From positions 1 to 18,761 of the forward strand of contig RGBY01000018.1 in assembly GCA_009919445.1 (NCBI GenBank): 18,761 bases of DNA, given 5' to 3'. Shown one piece after another: positions 7,972-16,332 of this stretch (its first letter is position 1; each line of letters opens with the position of its first letter). The stretch comes from Planctomycetia bacterium. Its GTDB lineage: Bacteria > Planctomycetota > Planctomycetia > Pirellulales > UBA1268. Both the position numbers and the translations under genes were made by a program. Under the pieces are notes generated by a model. The model did no database searches and had not been told where the DNA came from. It saw nothing but the letters and a program-made list of their open reading frames with translations.

Positions 7972-8019
7972 CATTCGGTTCCACGCCGGGTAGGCCCGAA
8001 ATGAACCATTAAAGAATGG

Positions 8020-8046
8020 CCTGCCTTCAAGGCGGGAGGGTTGTTT
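8020..8046 (+). terminator. Probable terminator after the HEAT lipoprotein gene
   Basis: CCTGCC (8020-8025), loop TTCAA, GGCGGG (8031-8036) with one G-U pair, followed by AGGG and a short T-rich run TTGTTTT. It is modest in strength and 48 bases after the stop. Confidence 0.45.
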
Positions 8047-8257
8047 TCCTGCCTTATTAGGGCTGGCAGATATCGCTTGAGTTTTGTTGAGGTGTTCGGG
8101 TTACGCAGACTGAGTCGGTTCTGTTGCTGGCTTGCGGTCGATGGTGTTTGTCGGGCCCGACGGTCGATACCACCTGTGAATCTGCGCCGCAGTCACCATG
8201 GCTTTGGTCTGCTGCCGCAGGTTCGTCACCTCCATTTCAAGCTGATATGGGGGCCGT

Positions 8258-8428
8258 ATGTTTCCAAAACCCCCACCCAAGCTGCAGTCGCCGTGCGTTA
8301 TCGTTTCCCTGAATCTCATGCAGAGCGAACCACCCTGGGCTGCTCAAATCTTACGGGTGTGCCTGACGGAGAGGCTGAAGACAGTCCCGCAGCGTGTCGG
8401 CGGTCTTTTCGTCTCAGCCTGTTGGTGA
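8258..8428 (+). CDS. Possible small ORF (56 residues) upstream of the toroid-like gene
   Basis: The ATG at 8258 is preceded by a GGGGG run at 8249-8253, and the frame runs MFPKPPPKLQSPCV to a TGA at 8426-8428. That TGA overlaps an in-frame ATG (8428) of the next gene as TGATG. The third codon positions are GC-rich, like the real genes here. No family is recognised. It overlaps the 5' end of the next gene if that gene starts at 8359. It could be a leader peptide or chance. Apart from this and the terminator at 8020, I see nothing convincing in the 387 bases between 7972 and 8358. Confidence 0.2.
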   Translation: MFPKPPPKLQSPCVIVSLNLMQSEPPWAAQILRVCLTERLKTVPQRVGGLFVSACW

Positions 8429-10038
8429 TGGCGGTGGGGCTTCTGCTTATCTCGGGAACGCCAGCATTTACAGCCTCGCCGCGGACAAGCCGGTTTCTCG
8501 ATCGCCTTGTCCGCCCTTCTGAGCCCAAGCCACAATTGATCGCAGTGCCTGTTCCGACGCCACCGACGGTCGGCGAACAGGCTGCTCTTCGGCAGCAGCT
8601 GGCTACCGTGCCAACCGATGCAAACGATGGTGAACCAGCGGCTGTTGCCATTGCAGCAACGCAATCGACAGATGTGACTGTCGATTGGGAGACGGTCACC
8701 CGCTTTACGACTGCAGTGGTGGCTGTCGGTGAGCATGTTGTACGGACGGCAGTCGATGCGGCCTACGTACCGGCAGAGGAGCCGCTGTTCGAGCCAATCG
8801 TGGTGGCGAAGCCGGCCTCCAGCGCGGCGGCAACCATTCAAATGGCCTCTCAAAAATCGGCTGGTGGGCAGCTGGAAAGCGGTCGGGTTCCTGTGCTCCA
8901 GGCGGGCACTGGCGCGAACCCCTATGCCAGCAAAAAGCCGATTGGACCGCCACCACCGAAGTCGGCCCGACTTGACCGACTCCGCGTTCGCATTGCCCAG
9001 ACGCTGGCAACCTACCAGCGTCGGCCACTGAATACCTCACAGCACAGCCCATGGGAGATCATGCACAGCTTCGTGGGATTCGGCATACCCACCAAAATTC
9101 GAGCAGGCGGGCCACGGGGCGAACTGATCAATGCGATTGGCTGGATGAACTCAGGGGGACGTTGTCGCGGCCAGGTGATGATGACGGTTCGGGACGACCG
9201 GCCGCATGCCCTGTACGGCGTCGGTCTGCAGGGACACTCAGCCCAGTATCTGGCGATTCTCGCGCAGTGCCGAGTTTCAGCGAAGTCACCGATTTTGCTT
9301 GGTGATCACGAATTCACCGTGGCCGATCTGATCGAGGATGAGAAACTCAACTGCCGGTCCGGGACGGAGTTGACATTTGCTTTGATCGGTCTGGCTCACT
9401 ACCTGCCCACTGATGCCACCTGGCGGAGCAGTGACGGAGAACCTTGGTCGCTGGAGCGACTGATGCGCGAGGAACTCGCCCAGCCAATCCGAACGGCTCC
9501 ATGCGGTGGAACCCACCGTCTGTTCGGGCTTGCCTATGGCTGCCAGCGAAGGCTCAAGGCGACGGGGCAACTTGATGGCGTCTATGAGCGTGCTGACAAG
9601 TATGTTCGTGACTACCAAAACCTCATGCTACGGCGGCTGCAGAACCGGGACGGTTCGTTTAGTACCGAGTGGTTTAAGTATCCCGCCGACCGGGATGATG
9701 ACATTGATCGGAAGGTCCAGACGACCGGGCACATGCTGGAATTGCTGGTTGCCTCACTCGATCAGGAGCAGCTCTACCAGAGTCGCATCATTGCTGCGGC
9801 TGAGTTTCTGGCATACGCCTTGGCCCGTGAGCCACACAAAAACTGGAAGGACGGCCCGCTGGGGCATTCTCTCCATGCCCTTTCGATCTATCAGGAGCGG
9901 GTCTGGGGAATTGTGATGCCTGGCAATGTGGTTGCCTTTACCGGCCCAATGAAGGCCGCCGACGCGATGGTAGCCCAGCGGCCAGATCAGCCGATTCGCC
10001 GGGCGACCACGCCGGATGATGATGAGGTCCGACGCTGA
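8359..10038 (+). CDS. Secreted hypothetical protein with alpha/alpha-toroid-like C-terminal domain
   Basis: The start is uncertain. The frame is open from 8041, but the first 100 residues look non-coding. GTG at 8359 is chosen because it keeps an Arg-containing n-region before the hydrophobic core (CRRSFRLSLLVMAVGLLLISG, cleavage near AFTA); ATG at 8428 would lose it. From 8359 the protein has 559 residues. Residues about 40-200 are low-complexity, Ala/Pro/Val-rich linker. Residues about 205-525 form a helical domain with LQNRDGSFSTEWF (427-439), reminiscent of QW motifs of squalene-cyclase-like toroids, plus TTGHMLELL (455-463) and GPLGHSLHALSIY (499-511). I recall similar uncharacterised planctomycete proteins. 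The family is not named here and no catalytic function can be assigned. Confidence 0.75.
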   Translation: MPDGEAEDSPAACRRSFRLSLLVMAVGLLLISGTPAFTASPRTSRFLDRLVRPSEPKPQLIAVPVPTPPTVGEQAALRQQLATVPTDANDGEPAAVAIAATQSTDVTVDWETVTRFTTAVVAVGEHVVRTAVDAAYVPAEEPLFEPIVVAKPASSAAATIQMASQKSAGGQLESGRVPVLQAGTGANPYASKKPIGPPPPKSARLDRLRVRIAQTLATYQRRPLNTSQHSPWEIMHSFVGFGIPTKIRAGGPRGELINAIGWMNSGGRCRGQVMMTVRDDRPHALYGVGLQGHSAQYLAILAQCRVSAKSPILLGDHEFTVADLIEDEKLNCRSGTELTFALIGLAHYLPTDATWRSSDGEPWSLERLMREELAQPIRTAPCGGTHRLFGLAYGCQRRLKATGQLDGVYERADKYVRDYQNLMLRRLQNRDGSFSTEWFKYPADRDDDIDRKVQTTGHMLELLVASLDQEQLYQSRIIAAAEFLAYALAREPHKNWKDGPLGHSLHALSIYQERVWGIVMPGNVVAFTGPMKAADAMVAQRPDQPIRRATTPDDDEVRR

Positions 10039-10140
10039 GCGTTCATTCTTGAACCTGCGGACGGCACGCCGTACCTTTAGGGGTGCGTGGGTCCGATGAG
10101 AAGCGGCCACGGTCCTTTTTTTCGCGGTCAGCCTGCCGTC

Positions 10141-11070
10141 ATGAGCACGTTTGTTCTTTCTCCGCAACTCGTGCAACTCCTTGAAGCCGCCTCACAACTT
10201 GTTGAGGTGACCAAGTCAGCGGCATTGCTCTTGGTCGTCGAGCAGCGGCTCGACTGGGCACGACTGCGGGACCTGCTCGGCACGCTGACTGTCCTGATCG
10301 CGTCGGAAGATGAGGGGCATCTGACAGGGGTTGCTGATCATGGCATGGAGCGGGTGCTTCTCGATGTGGCCGGGCTACCGGTGCATGAGCGGCTGACACA
10401 GGCCCTGCTGGAATGTGTGGCGGAGGACAAGATTTCTCCTGAGGCACAGGTGGTGGCTGTCTACAGCGGGTTTGAGGCGGGCGTCGTTGACTCAGTCAGT
10501 GTGCTGCGGCTGAAGGAGCACCTCGGGCAGTTGACAAGTCGCGATCTACGCAGCCTCGAGACCAAGGTGCCGTTGGAAACACTCAAGATGGTCGTCGATC
10601 TGGCGGTCGAGATTGGTCGCGAAGGTCGGGAGGGCAAGCCAGTTGGCACGCTTTTTGTCGTTGGCGATGCTCGCAAGGTGATTCAGTCGAGTCACTCCAC
10701 CGGGTTTGATCCGGTTCGAGGCTACAATCGTGGTGAACGAAAGCTGAGTGACCCCCGAGTCCGCGAAGGGCTCAAGGAGATTGCCCAGCTTGATGGTGCG
10801 TTTGTCGTGAGCGCTGACGGCACAGTTGAAGCGGCAGCCCGTTACATCGACGCCTCAGCGGAGAGTGTTTCGGTAGCCAAGGGGCTTGGGGCTCGGCACT
10901 GGGCGGCGGCGGCGATCACCCGACGAACCCGGAGCGTGGCAGTGGCTGTCAGCGAGACCAGCGGAACGGTCCGCATCTTTCAAAACGGTGAGGTCGTGCT
11001 GCGGATTGAGCCCTTCCGGCGGGCCATGAAGTGGAAAGACTTCGAATACGAGCCCCCCAGCGGCGACTAA
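10141..11070 (+). CDS. Diadenylate cyclase (DAC/DisA_N domain), DacZ-like architecture
   Basis: A 309-residue protein from the ATG at 10141; an ATG at 10096 in frame is an alternative start. Residues about 168-292 are a DAC domain, which condenses two ATP to cyclic di-AMP: PVGTLFVVGD (167-176), LDGAFVV (217-223, DGA motif), GLGARHWAAA (248-257) and VSETSG (270-275). The usual RHR motif reads RHW here (252-254). Residues about 20-130 form an alpha/beta domain (ISPEAQVVAVYSGFEAG, 98-114), similar in position to the pyruvate-kinase-C-like domain of archaeal DacZ. There is no transmembrane helix, so it is cytosolic, unlike CdaA. It also lacks the HhH domain of DisA. Cyclic di-AMP commonly controls potassium and osmotic balance; no effector is visible nearby. 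Loss of the last Arg makes activity uncertain. Confidence 0.85.
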   Translation: MSTFVLSPQLVQLLEAASQLVEVTKSAALLLVVEQRLDWARLRDLLGTLTVLIASEDEGHLTGVADHGMERVLLDVAGLPVHERLTQALLECVAEDKISPEAQVVAVYSGFEAGVVDSVSVLRLKEHLGQLTSRDLRSLETKVPLETLKMVVDLAVEIGREGREGKPVGTLFVVGDARKVIQSSHSTGFDPVRGYNRGERKLSDPRVREGLKEIAQLDGAFVVSADGTVEAAARYIDASAESVSVAKGLGARHWAAAAITRRTRSVAVAVSETSGTVRIFQNGEVVLRIEPFRRAMKWKDFEYEPPSGD

Positions 11071-11274
11071 GCGGCTACCGCCCTAGTTACGGGCGAGCAG
11101 AGGCTCTTCGGGGGATGGATCGGCCCTTTTGTCTTTGGCCCCTGATTCTTTCTGGAATCGGTGCCGTCCGGCGGCTGAAAAACGGCGAGGTTTCTGTACC
11201 GGTTTTTCCTCCCAGAACAGCAGCGGCACCCTTGGGGCCAGTTCCCGGTTCGCCTCTCGGGCAGTGGTGACGGT

Positions 11275-14061
11275 ATGCTGCCGCAGACAACTATGGCCAA
11301 CACGAAAATTCCTCCTGCTGTTGATCTCTCCGGCAAGACCGTCTGGGTGATCGATCTGTTTTCGCGGGTCTATCAGCTCTTTCACGCGCTGCCGGAAATG
11401 ACCAGCCCTGATGGCACGCCGGTCTCGGTTGTCTTTGGGTTGACTCGAGATCTGCTCGACATCATCGAAAGTAAGCGGCCCGATTATCTGCTTTGTGGAT
11501 CAGACGCTCCTGGCCCCACCTTCCGACACGAGCAGTTTGCTGACTACAAGGCGACCCGAGCCGAAATGCCGGCTGATCTGGTCCCCCAGTTGCCGCTAGT
11601 CCGCCAGCTTTTGGAACTCATGGGTGTGCCCTGCCTGGAATTGGCCGGGTATGAGGCGGATGACATCCTCGCCACGCTGGCCGATCAGACTGCGGCGGCT
11701 GGTGGTGACTGCGTGCTAGTAACCTCCGACAAGGATGCCCGGCAATTGTTGGGGCCGCACGTGCGGCTACTGAACCTTCGTAATAACGCCTTCCTGGGGG
11801 AGGACGAGCTTCAGGCTGACTGGGGAATCCGACCTGATCAGGTTGTCGATTTTCTGGCTCTTGTTGGTGATGCGGTAGATAACGTTCCCGGGGTCCCTGG
11901 TATCGGTCCCAAGATTGCCTCGGCCCTGCTGCAAGAGTATGGGACGCTGGATGAGGTGCTCGGCCATATCGATGCCATCAGCGGGAAGAAACGGCGGGAA
12001 AACCTTACTGAACACGGCGCTACTGCCCGACGAGGGCGGGGGCTCATTCAGCTTGATCGGAACACCCCAGTGGTGATTCCTTGGGAGGCTGCGGCAATCC
12101 GGCAGCCTGACCCTGCGCCGCTGGTTGAGTTCCTCAAGCAACTGGGCTTCAAAACCCTGGTCAAGAAACTCACGGGGCAGGCTGCATCTTCGGCAAAACC
12201 TGCTGCTCGACAGGACAGCCGGCAGGGGCTACTGGCCATGGGGGAAGACACCAAGCCGCTGGCCCTGGAGCCACCCACGCTGCCGGCCACGGCCAAGGCG
12301 GTAGAGGCTGCAGTTAGACAATTACAGGCGGCGGTTGAGGCCGGGGCGTCGCTGGTGGTGGCTGTCACTGAGTCTGCTGCCCACAATCGCACAAAGCCGG
12401 GGCAGTCGCCAGTCTGGCCAGAGACGACTGGCCTCGCGGTGTTGGCTACTGAGGCAGCGGGGCCAGTGTTCTGGTTTTCTGCCGCCCAGGTAGCGTCCAG
12501 CACATCGCTCTGTCGTCTGCTTAGCGATGTTCAGGTGCCGAAGGTTGGTCATGATCTGAAGCGGCAACGGGTCGCGTTGTTTCGTGACGGGATCCAACTG
12601 GCGGGGTTTGCCTTCGATACCGTGCTGGCTGGCCATCTGCTGGACGCCGGCCAGCGGAATCAGGGGCTGGCTGACCTGCTGGAACGCTATGCCGACGGGG
12701 CTACGGCCAGTGATCTGGTGGAAGCCCCGGCGTTACCGGAGCAGGCCGCTGCATTCTGCCATGCCGTGGCAGTCTTGCTGGAGGTGCTGCCAGATCAGCT
12801 GACGGCTGCTGGACTCGATCCGCTTTTTCGTGACGTTGAACTGCCACTGACATCAGTTCTGGCAGCAATGGAAGAGCGGGGCGTTCGGGTTGATACTGAA
12901 CTGCTAGCTAGCCTTTCTGCTGACTATGCCAGCCGCCTGGAGATTCTGGAGCAGGAAGCCCATGCATTGGCGGGCCATCCGTTTTCATTGGCTTCACCGC
13001 TTCAGGTGCGAACAGTGCTGTTTGATGAACAGGGCCTGCCGGTCGTCAAACGTACAAAGACTGGCCCCAGCACTGATGCCGAGGTGCTCGAGGAGTTGGC
13101 TCCGCTGCACGACCTGCCGGCAAAATTGCTTGAGCATCGCAAATACGCCAAGCTCAAAAGTACCTATGTCGACGCACTCCCGCTGTTGGTAAACCCGCAG
13201 ACCGGTCGGATTCACACCACGTTCAACCAGACCGTCACTGCCACCGGCCGGCTCAGTTCCAGTGAGCCAAACCTGCAGAATATCCCGATTCGCACGGCGG
13301 AGGGACAGCAGATACGGGCTGCCTTCCAGCCCAGCGAATCGAATTGGTATTTTCTGGCAGCAGACTACTCGCAGATTGAACTTCGCATCCTGGCGCACCT
13401 TTCCGGTGATGCGGCCATGGTTGAAGCATTCCAGCAGGCAGAAGACATCCACACTCGTACCGCTGTAGCTGTGTTTGATGTTGAGCCTGAGGGGGTGACG
13501 GCCGAGATGAGGCGAACTGCCAAAGCGGTCAACTTTGGCATTCTCTACGGCCAGTCAGCCTTCGGGCTAGCCAAGTCACTGGGGATCAGCCAGCCTGAGG
13601 CTGCTGCATTTATTGCGGCCTACTTCGAGACGTTTGCAGGAGCAGCGGCCTTTATTGATGAGGTGCTTGACCGTTGCCGGCAAGACCGCGGCGTGACCAC
13701 CATGCTTGGCCGCCGGCGGGCCATCGAGGGGGTTCGCGATCATGAGGGCAGGCGGAGTGGCAATGGAATTTTTGCCCTGTCCCTTCCGGAGCGGACCGCT
13801 GTGAATACGGTGGTGCAGGGGTCAGCGGCTGATCTCATCAAGTTGGCCATGCTCCGAGTGGAGGCTGGTCTGGTCTCACAAAATTCGGCTGCCCGGTTGG
13901 TTCTGCAGATTCACGACGAACTGCTGTTGGAATCACCGCAGGAAGAAATTCCTACCCTCCAGCAGTTGGTTGTCCACGAGATGCAGGAGGCAATGGAATT
14001 GAGTGTGCCACTCGAGGTCTCGGTGCAAACCGGCGCGACCTGGGCTGAGTGTGAGAAATGA
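11275..14061 (+). CDS. polA: DNA polymerase I
   Basis: A 928-residue protein, the usual full length. The 5'-3' exonuclease domain (about 20-300) has GYEADDILATLA (125-136), TSDKDARQL (from about 150) and the helix-hairpin-helix VPGVPGIGPKIASALL (from about 203). The middle domain is placed like a 3'-5' exonuclease, but its DxE, D and YxxxD motifs are all degenerate (AVTESA near 358, GHDLKRQ near 424, AFCHAVAV near 495), so proofreading is probably lost. The polymerase domain is intact: motif A DYSQIELR (near 698), motif B RRTAKAVNFGILYG (746-759) and motif C HDE (880-882). It fills Okazaki and repair gaps. An ATG at 11293 is an alternative start; neither has a clear ribosome-binding site. Its stop overlaps the coaE start by four bases. 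Confidence 0.96.
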   Translation: MLPQTTMANTKIPPAVDLSGKTVWVIDLFSRVYQLFHALPEMTSPDGTPVSVVFGLTRDLLDIIESKRPDYLLCGSDAPGPTFRHEQFADYKATRAEMPADLVPQLPLVRQLLELMGVPCLELAGYEADDILATLADQTAAAGGDCVLVTSDKDARQLLGPHVRLLNLRNNAFLGEDELQADWGIRPDQVVDFLALVGDAVDNVPGVPGIGPKIASALLQEYGTLDEVLGHIDAISGKKRRENLTEHGATARRGRGLIQLDRNTPVVIPWEAAAIRQPDPAPLVEFLKQLGFKTLVKKLTGQAASSAKPAARQDSRQGLLAMGEDTKPLALEPPTLPATAKAVEAAVRQLQAAVEAGASLVVAVTESAAHNRTKPGQSPVWPETTGLAVLATEAAGPVFWFSAAQVASSTSLCRLLSDVQVPKVGHDLKRQRVALFRDGIQLAGFAFDTVLAGHLLDAGQRNQGLADLLERYADGATASDLVEAPALPEQAAAFCHAVAVLLEVLPDQLTAAGLDPLFRDVELPLTSVLAAMEERGVRVDTELLASLSADYASRLEILEQEAHALAGHPFSLASPLQVRTVLFDEQGLPVVKRTKTGPSTDAEVLEELAPLHDLPAKLLEHRKYAKLKSTYVDALPLLVNPQTGRIHTTFNQTVTATGRLSSSEPNLQNIPIRTAEGQQIRAAFQPSESNWYFLAADYSQIELRILAHLSGDAAMVEAFQQAEDIHTRTAVAVFDVEPEGVTAEMRRTAKAVNFGILYGQSAFGLAKSLGISQPEAAAFIAAYFETFAGAAAFIDEVLDRCRQDRGVTTMLGRRRAIEGVRDHEGRRSGNGIFALSLPERTAVNTVVQGSAADLIKLAMLRVEAGLVSQNSAARLVLQIHDELLLESPQEEIPTLQQLVVHEMQEAMELSVPLEVSVQTGATWAECEK

Positions 14062-14723
14062 CGAACAGCGGCGTCACTATCGTCGGACTTTTTGGCAAGA
14101 TTGGGGCAGGGAAGTCAACGGTTGCCAGCCGGTTCGCAGAACTTGGAGCAGAAGTCATCGACGCCGATGCGCTGGCCCATGAGGCACTTCTGGCAGACTC
14201 GGTTTGCCGCCAACTACGCGAGCATTTCGGTGAAGCGATTTTCAGGCCCGATGGCAGTGTTGACCGAACTCGGTTGGCAGCCACGGTGTTTGGCGAACAC
14301 CCCCAGCAGGTGGCGGCGCTCGCTGCCCTTGAGCAGATCGTTCACCCATGGGTGCGGAATGCGATTGACGGACGCCTTCAGGCGGCCCAGGCAGCGGGGC
14401 AGGGGGGCAGGGGCCGGGTGGTGGTGCTCGACGTTCCGCTTCTGGTGCAAGGGGGCTGGCATAGTCGCTGCGACGTTGTGATCGGGCTGGCCTGTGATGA
14501 TGCCATTCGTCACCAGCGTCTGGCGGCACGCGGTCTCAGTTTTGGCCAAATTTCGGCACGTGAAGCGGCCTGGGAGGCTGGGCTGGGGCACGACGACGCC
14601 GACTACCAGCCAGACTGGACCGTGGATACAGCAGGCGATTTGGCTTATACTTCGAAGCAGGTCGACCGGGTCTGGCAACGATTCCGTCCGCACGAACATG
14701 AGTCGTCGGGCGAGTTGCCTTAA
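14058..14723 (+). CDS. coaE: Dephospho-CoA kinase
   Basis: A 221-residue protein, close to the family norm of about 200. It phosphorylates dephospho-CoA at the ribose 3'-hydroxyl, the last step of coenzyme A synthesis, in the cytosol. The P-loop is GKIGAGKST (13-21), the substrate-site motif is VIDADALAH (33-41), and the VVVLDVPLLVQGG strand (about 121-133) is the family's usual VLDxPLLFE-type segment, with Q in place of the common E. The C-terminal ADYQPDWTVDTAGD matches the family ending. The ATG overlaps the polA stop (ATGA), so translation is coupled. PolA next to CoaE is a common bacterial arrangement. Confidence 0.95.
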   Translation: MTNSGVTIVGLFGKIGAGKSTVASRFAELGAEVIDADALAHEALLADSVCRQLREHFGEAIFRPDGSVDRTRLAATVFGEHPQQVAALAALEQIVHPWVRNAIDGRLQAAQAAGQGGRGRVVVLDVPLLVQGGWHSRCDVVIGLACDDAIRHQRLAARGLSFGQISAREAAWEAGLGHDDADYQPDWTVDTAGDLAYTSKQVDRVWQRFRPHEHESSGELP

Positions 14724-14730
14724 CCGCTTG

Positions 14731-14796
14731 ATTCCCGCCCCTCCCCATCCCTTCCTTCCCCAGTTCCACTGCACCTGTTTCTTTGCAGCAGACTCC
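14731..14796 (+). promoter_or_regulatory. C-rich, G-poor rho leader (rut-like)
   Basis: This 66-base stretch of the 199-base coaE-rho spacer holds about 32 C and 7 G; its first 30 bases hold 19 C and a single G. A second pyrimidine-rich run precedes the rho ATG (14887-14922). Such C>G RNA is what Rho binds, and rho genes are often autoregulated by early termination in the leader. Function is inferred from composition only. Confidence 0.4.
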
Positions 14797-14922
14797 GGTC
14801 GCAGACGCTGAGCCGTGGCCCTGAGTGGTCTCTCTGCTCATCGTCAGCAGGCGGCTGCCGGCGTCCGGCCGAATGGTGCCTCTGGTGCATTCCTCACTTT
14901 TCTCTCAACCCCCGTCGTACCC

Positions 14923-16323
14923 ATGGCAGAAGCCAATTCAGATGATTCGAGCAAACCAGATAGCGCTGAGGATGAGCCCATTTCGCTCGCCGAAGAAATT
15001 GCGGCAGAAGTCGACGCTGAAGACCTCGAAGTTCGTGAGCGGTATGACCTGCTGAAGCAGGGCGATACCCACATTGCGGAACTCCAGAAGCTCTCCATGG
15101 CAGAGTTGATTGAGTTGGCCCGCGATGAGCAGGTGGGAGACGTTACCGGGGTCAAGAAGCAGGACCTCGTCTTCAAGATCCTTAAGGAACGGGTCAAGCT
15201 CAACGGCTTGATGTTTGGTGAAGGGACGCTGGAGATTCTGCCCGATGGTTTCGGCTTTCTCCGCAGCCCTGATTACCACTACCTGGCTTGCCCAGATGAC
15301 ATTTACGTCTCACCGAGCCAGATTCGCCGGTTTGGGCTCCGGAATGGCATGAGCATCGCTGGCCAGATTCGTCCTCCCAAAGAGAGCGAACGCTACTTTG
15401 CCTTATTGCGGGTTGAGGCGATCAATGGGGATGACCCGGCGAGGCTTGCCAACCATGTTTTCTTTGATGACCTCACACCGCTTCATCCAGACCAGCGAAT
15501 CAAACTGGAAACGACCACCGAGGAAATCTCCACCCGGGTGGTCGATCTCATCGTGCCGATTGGCTTTGGCCAGCGTGGTCTGATCGTCAGCCCACCACGG
15601 GCGGGCAAGACGATCTTGATGCAGAAAATGGCGAAGGCAGTGCTGGCGAACTACCCCGAGGCGTTTGTCTTTATGCTGCTGATTGACGAGCGGCCTGAAG
15701 AGGTGACCGACATGGAGCGACATGTCCAGGGGCCCGGCTGTGAGGTCATTAGCTCGACCTTTGACGAGAACGCCAGTCGGCACATTCAGGTGGCCGACAT
15801 GGTCATCGAAAAAGCCAAACGGCTGGTCGAGTATGGCAAGGATGTTGTGATCTTTCTCGACTCGATCACGCGACTGGCTCGGGCCTGGAATTCTGAGGTG
15901 CCCAACTCTGGGAAGATTCTTTCCGGTGGTGTCGATGCCTCAGCCCTCCAGCGGCCGAAACGGTTCTTCGGAAGTGCCCGCAAGGTCGAAGAGGGGGGGT
16001 CGCTCACTATCATTGCTACGGCCCTTGTTGATACTGGCAGCAAGATGGACGATGTGATCTTTGAAGAGTTCAAGGGCACCGGGAATCTTGAGATCGTGCT
16101 CGACCGCCGGCTGGTTGACAAGCGGGTCTATCCAGCGATTGATATCAATCGCTCAGGCACCCGGCGGGAAGAGATGCTGCTCGAGCCAGATGAGTACCGA
16201 CGGACAAATGTGCTGCGGAGGGTGCTCAGTGAAATGAACCCGCCGGAAGCGATGGAACTGCTCATCAATCGGCTCGGCAAAACGGGGTCGAACCAAGAGT
16301 TTCTTCAAAGCCTGAAATCGTGA
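14923..16323 (+). CDS. rho: Transcription termination factor Rho
   Basis: A 466-residue protein from the ATG at 14923; the frame opens at 14815 but the upstream stretch is non-conserved and lies in the C-rich leader. Rho is a hexameric RNA-dependent ATPase that pulls nascent RNA from RNA polymerase. An acidic extension of about 45 residues precedes the Rho_N helices (about 55-90, ELIELARDE, KKQDLVFKILK). The RNA-binding cold-shock-like fold has DGFGFLRSP (108-116). Walker A is PPRAGKT (224-230), Walker B is VVIFLDS (308-314), the Q-loop region is FGSARKVEEGGSLTI and the R-loop region is AIDINRSGTRREE. All core elements are present. It lies nine bases upstream of ribH and probably heads that transcription unit. 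Confidence 0.97.
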   Translation: MAEANSDDSSKPDSAEDEPISLAEEIAAEVDAEDLEVRERYDLLKQGDTHIAELQKLSMAELIELARDEQVGDVTGVKKQDLVFKILKERVKLNGLMFGEGTLEILPDGFGFLRSPDYHYLACPDDIYVSPSQIRRFGLRNGMSIAGQIRPPKESERYFALLRVEAINGDDPARLANHVFFDDLTPLHPDQRIKLETTTEEISTRVVDLIVPIGFGQRGLIVSPPRAGKTILMQKMAKAVLANYPEAFVFMLLIDERPEEVTDMERHVQGPGCEVISSTFDENASRHIQVADMVIEKAKRLVEYGKDVVIFLDSITRLARAWNSEVPNSGKILSGGVDASALQRPKRFFGSARKVEEGGSLTIIATALVDTGSKMDDVIFEEFKGTGNLEIVLDRRLVDKRVYPAIDINRSGTRREEMLLEPDEYRRTNVLRRVLSEMNPPEAMELLINRLGKTGSNQEFLQSLKS

Positions 16324-16332
16324 GGAAACGTG

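Noticed and set aside
7433..7984. Minus-strand open frame of 183 codons
   Set aside because: It is the complement of the HEAT-repeat gene; the Arg/Pro/His-rich product is a typical shadow.
8041..8358. N-terminal extension of the toroid-like protein from a TTG at 8041
   Set aside because: The first 100 residues are Arg/Cys/Trp-rich and overlap the probable terminator at 8020-8046; a signal peptide begins only near 8390.
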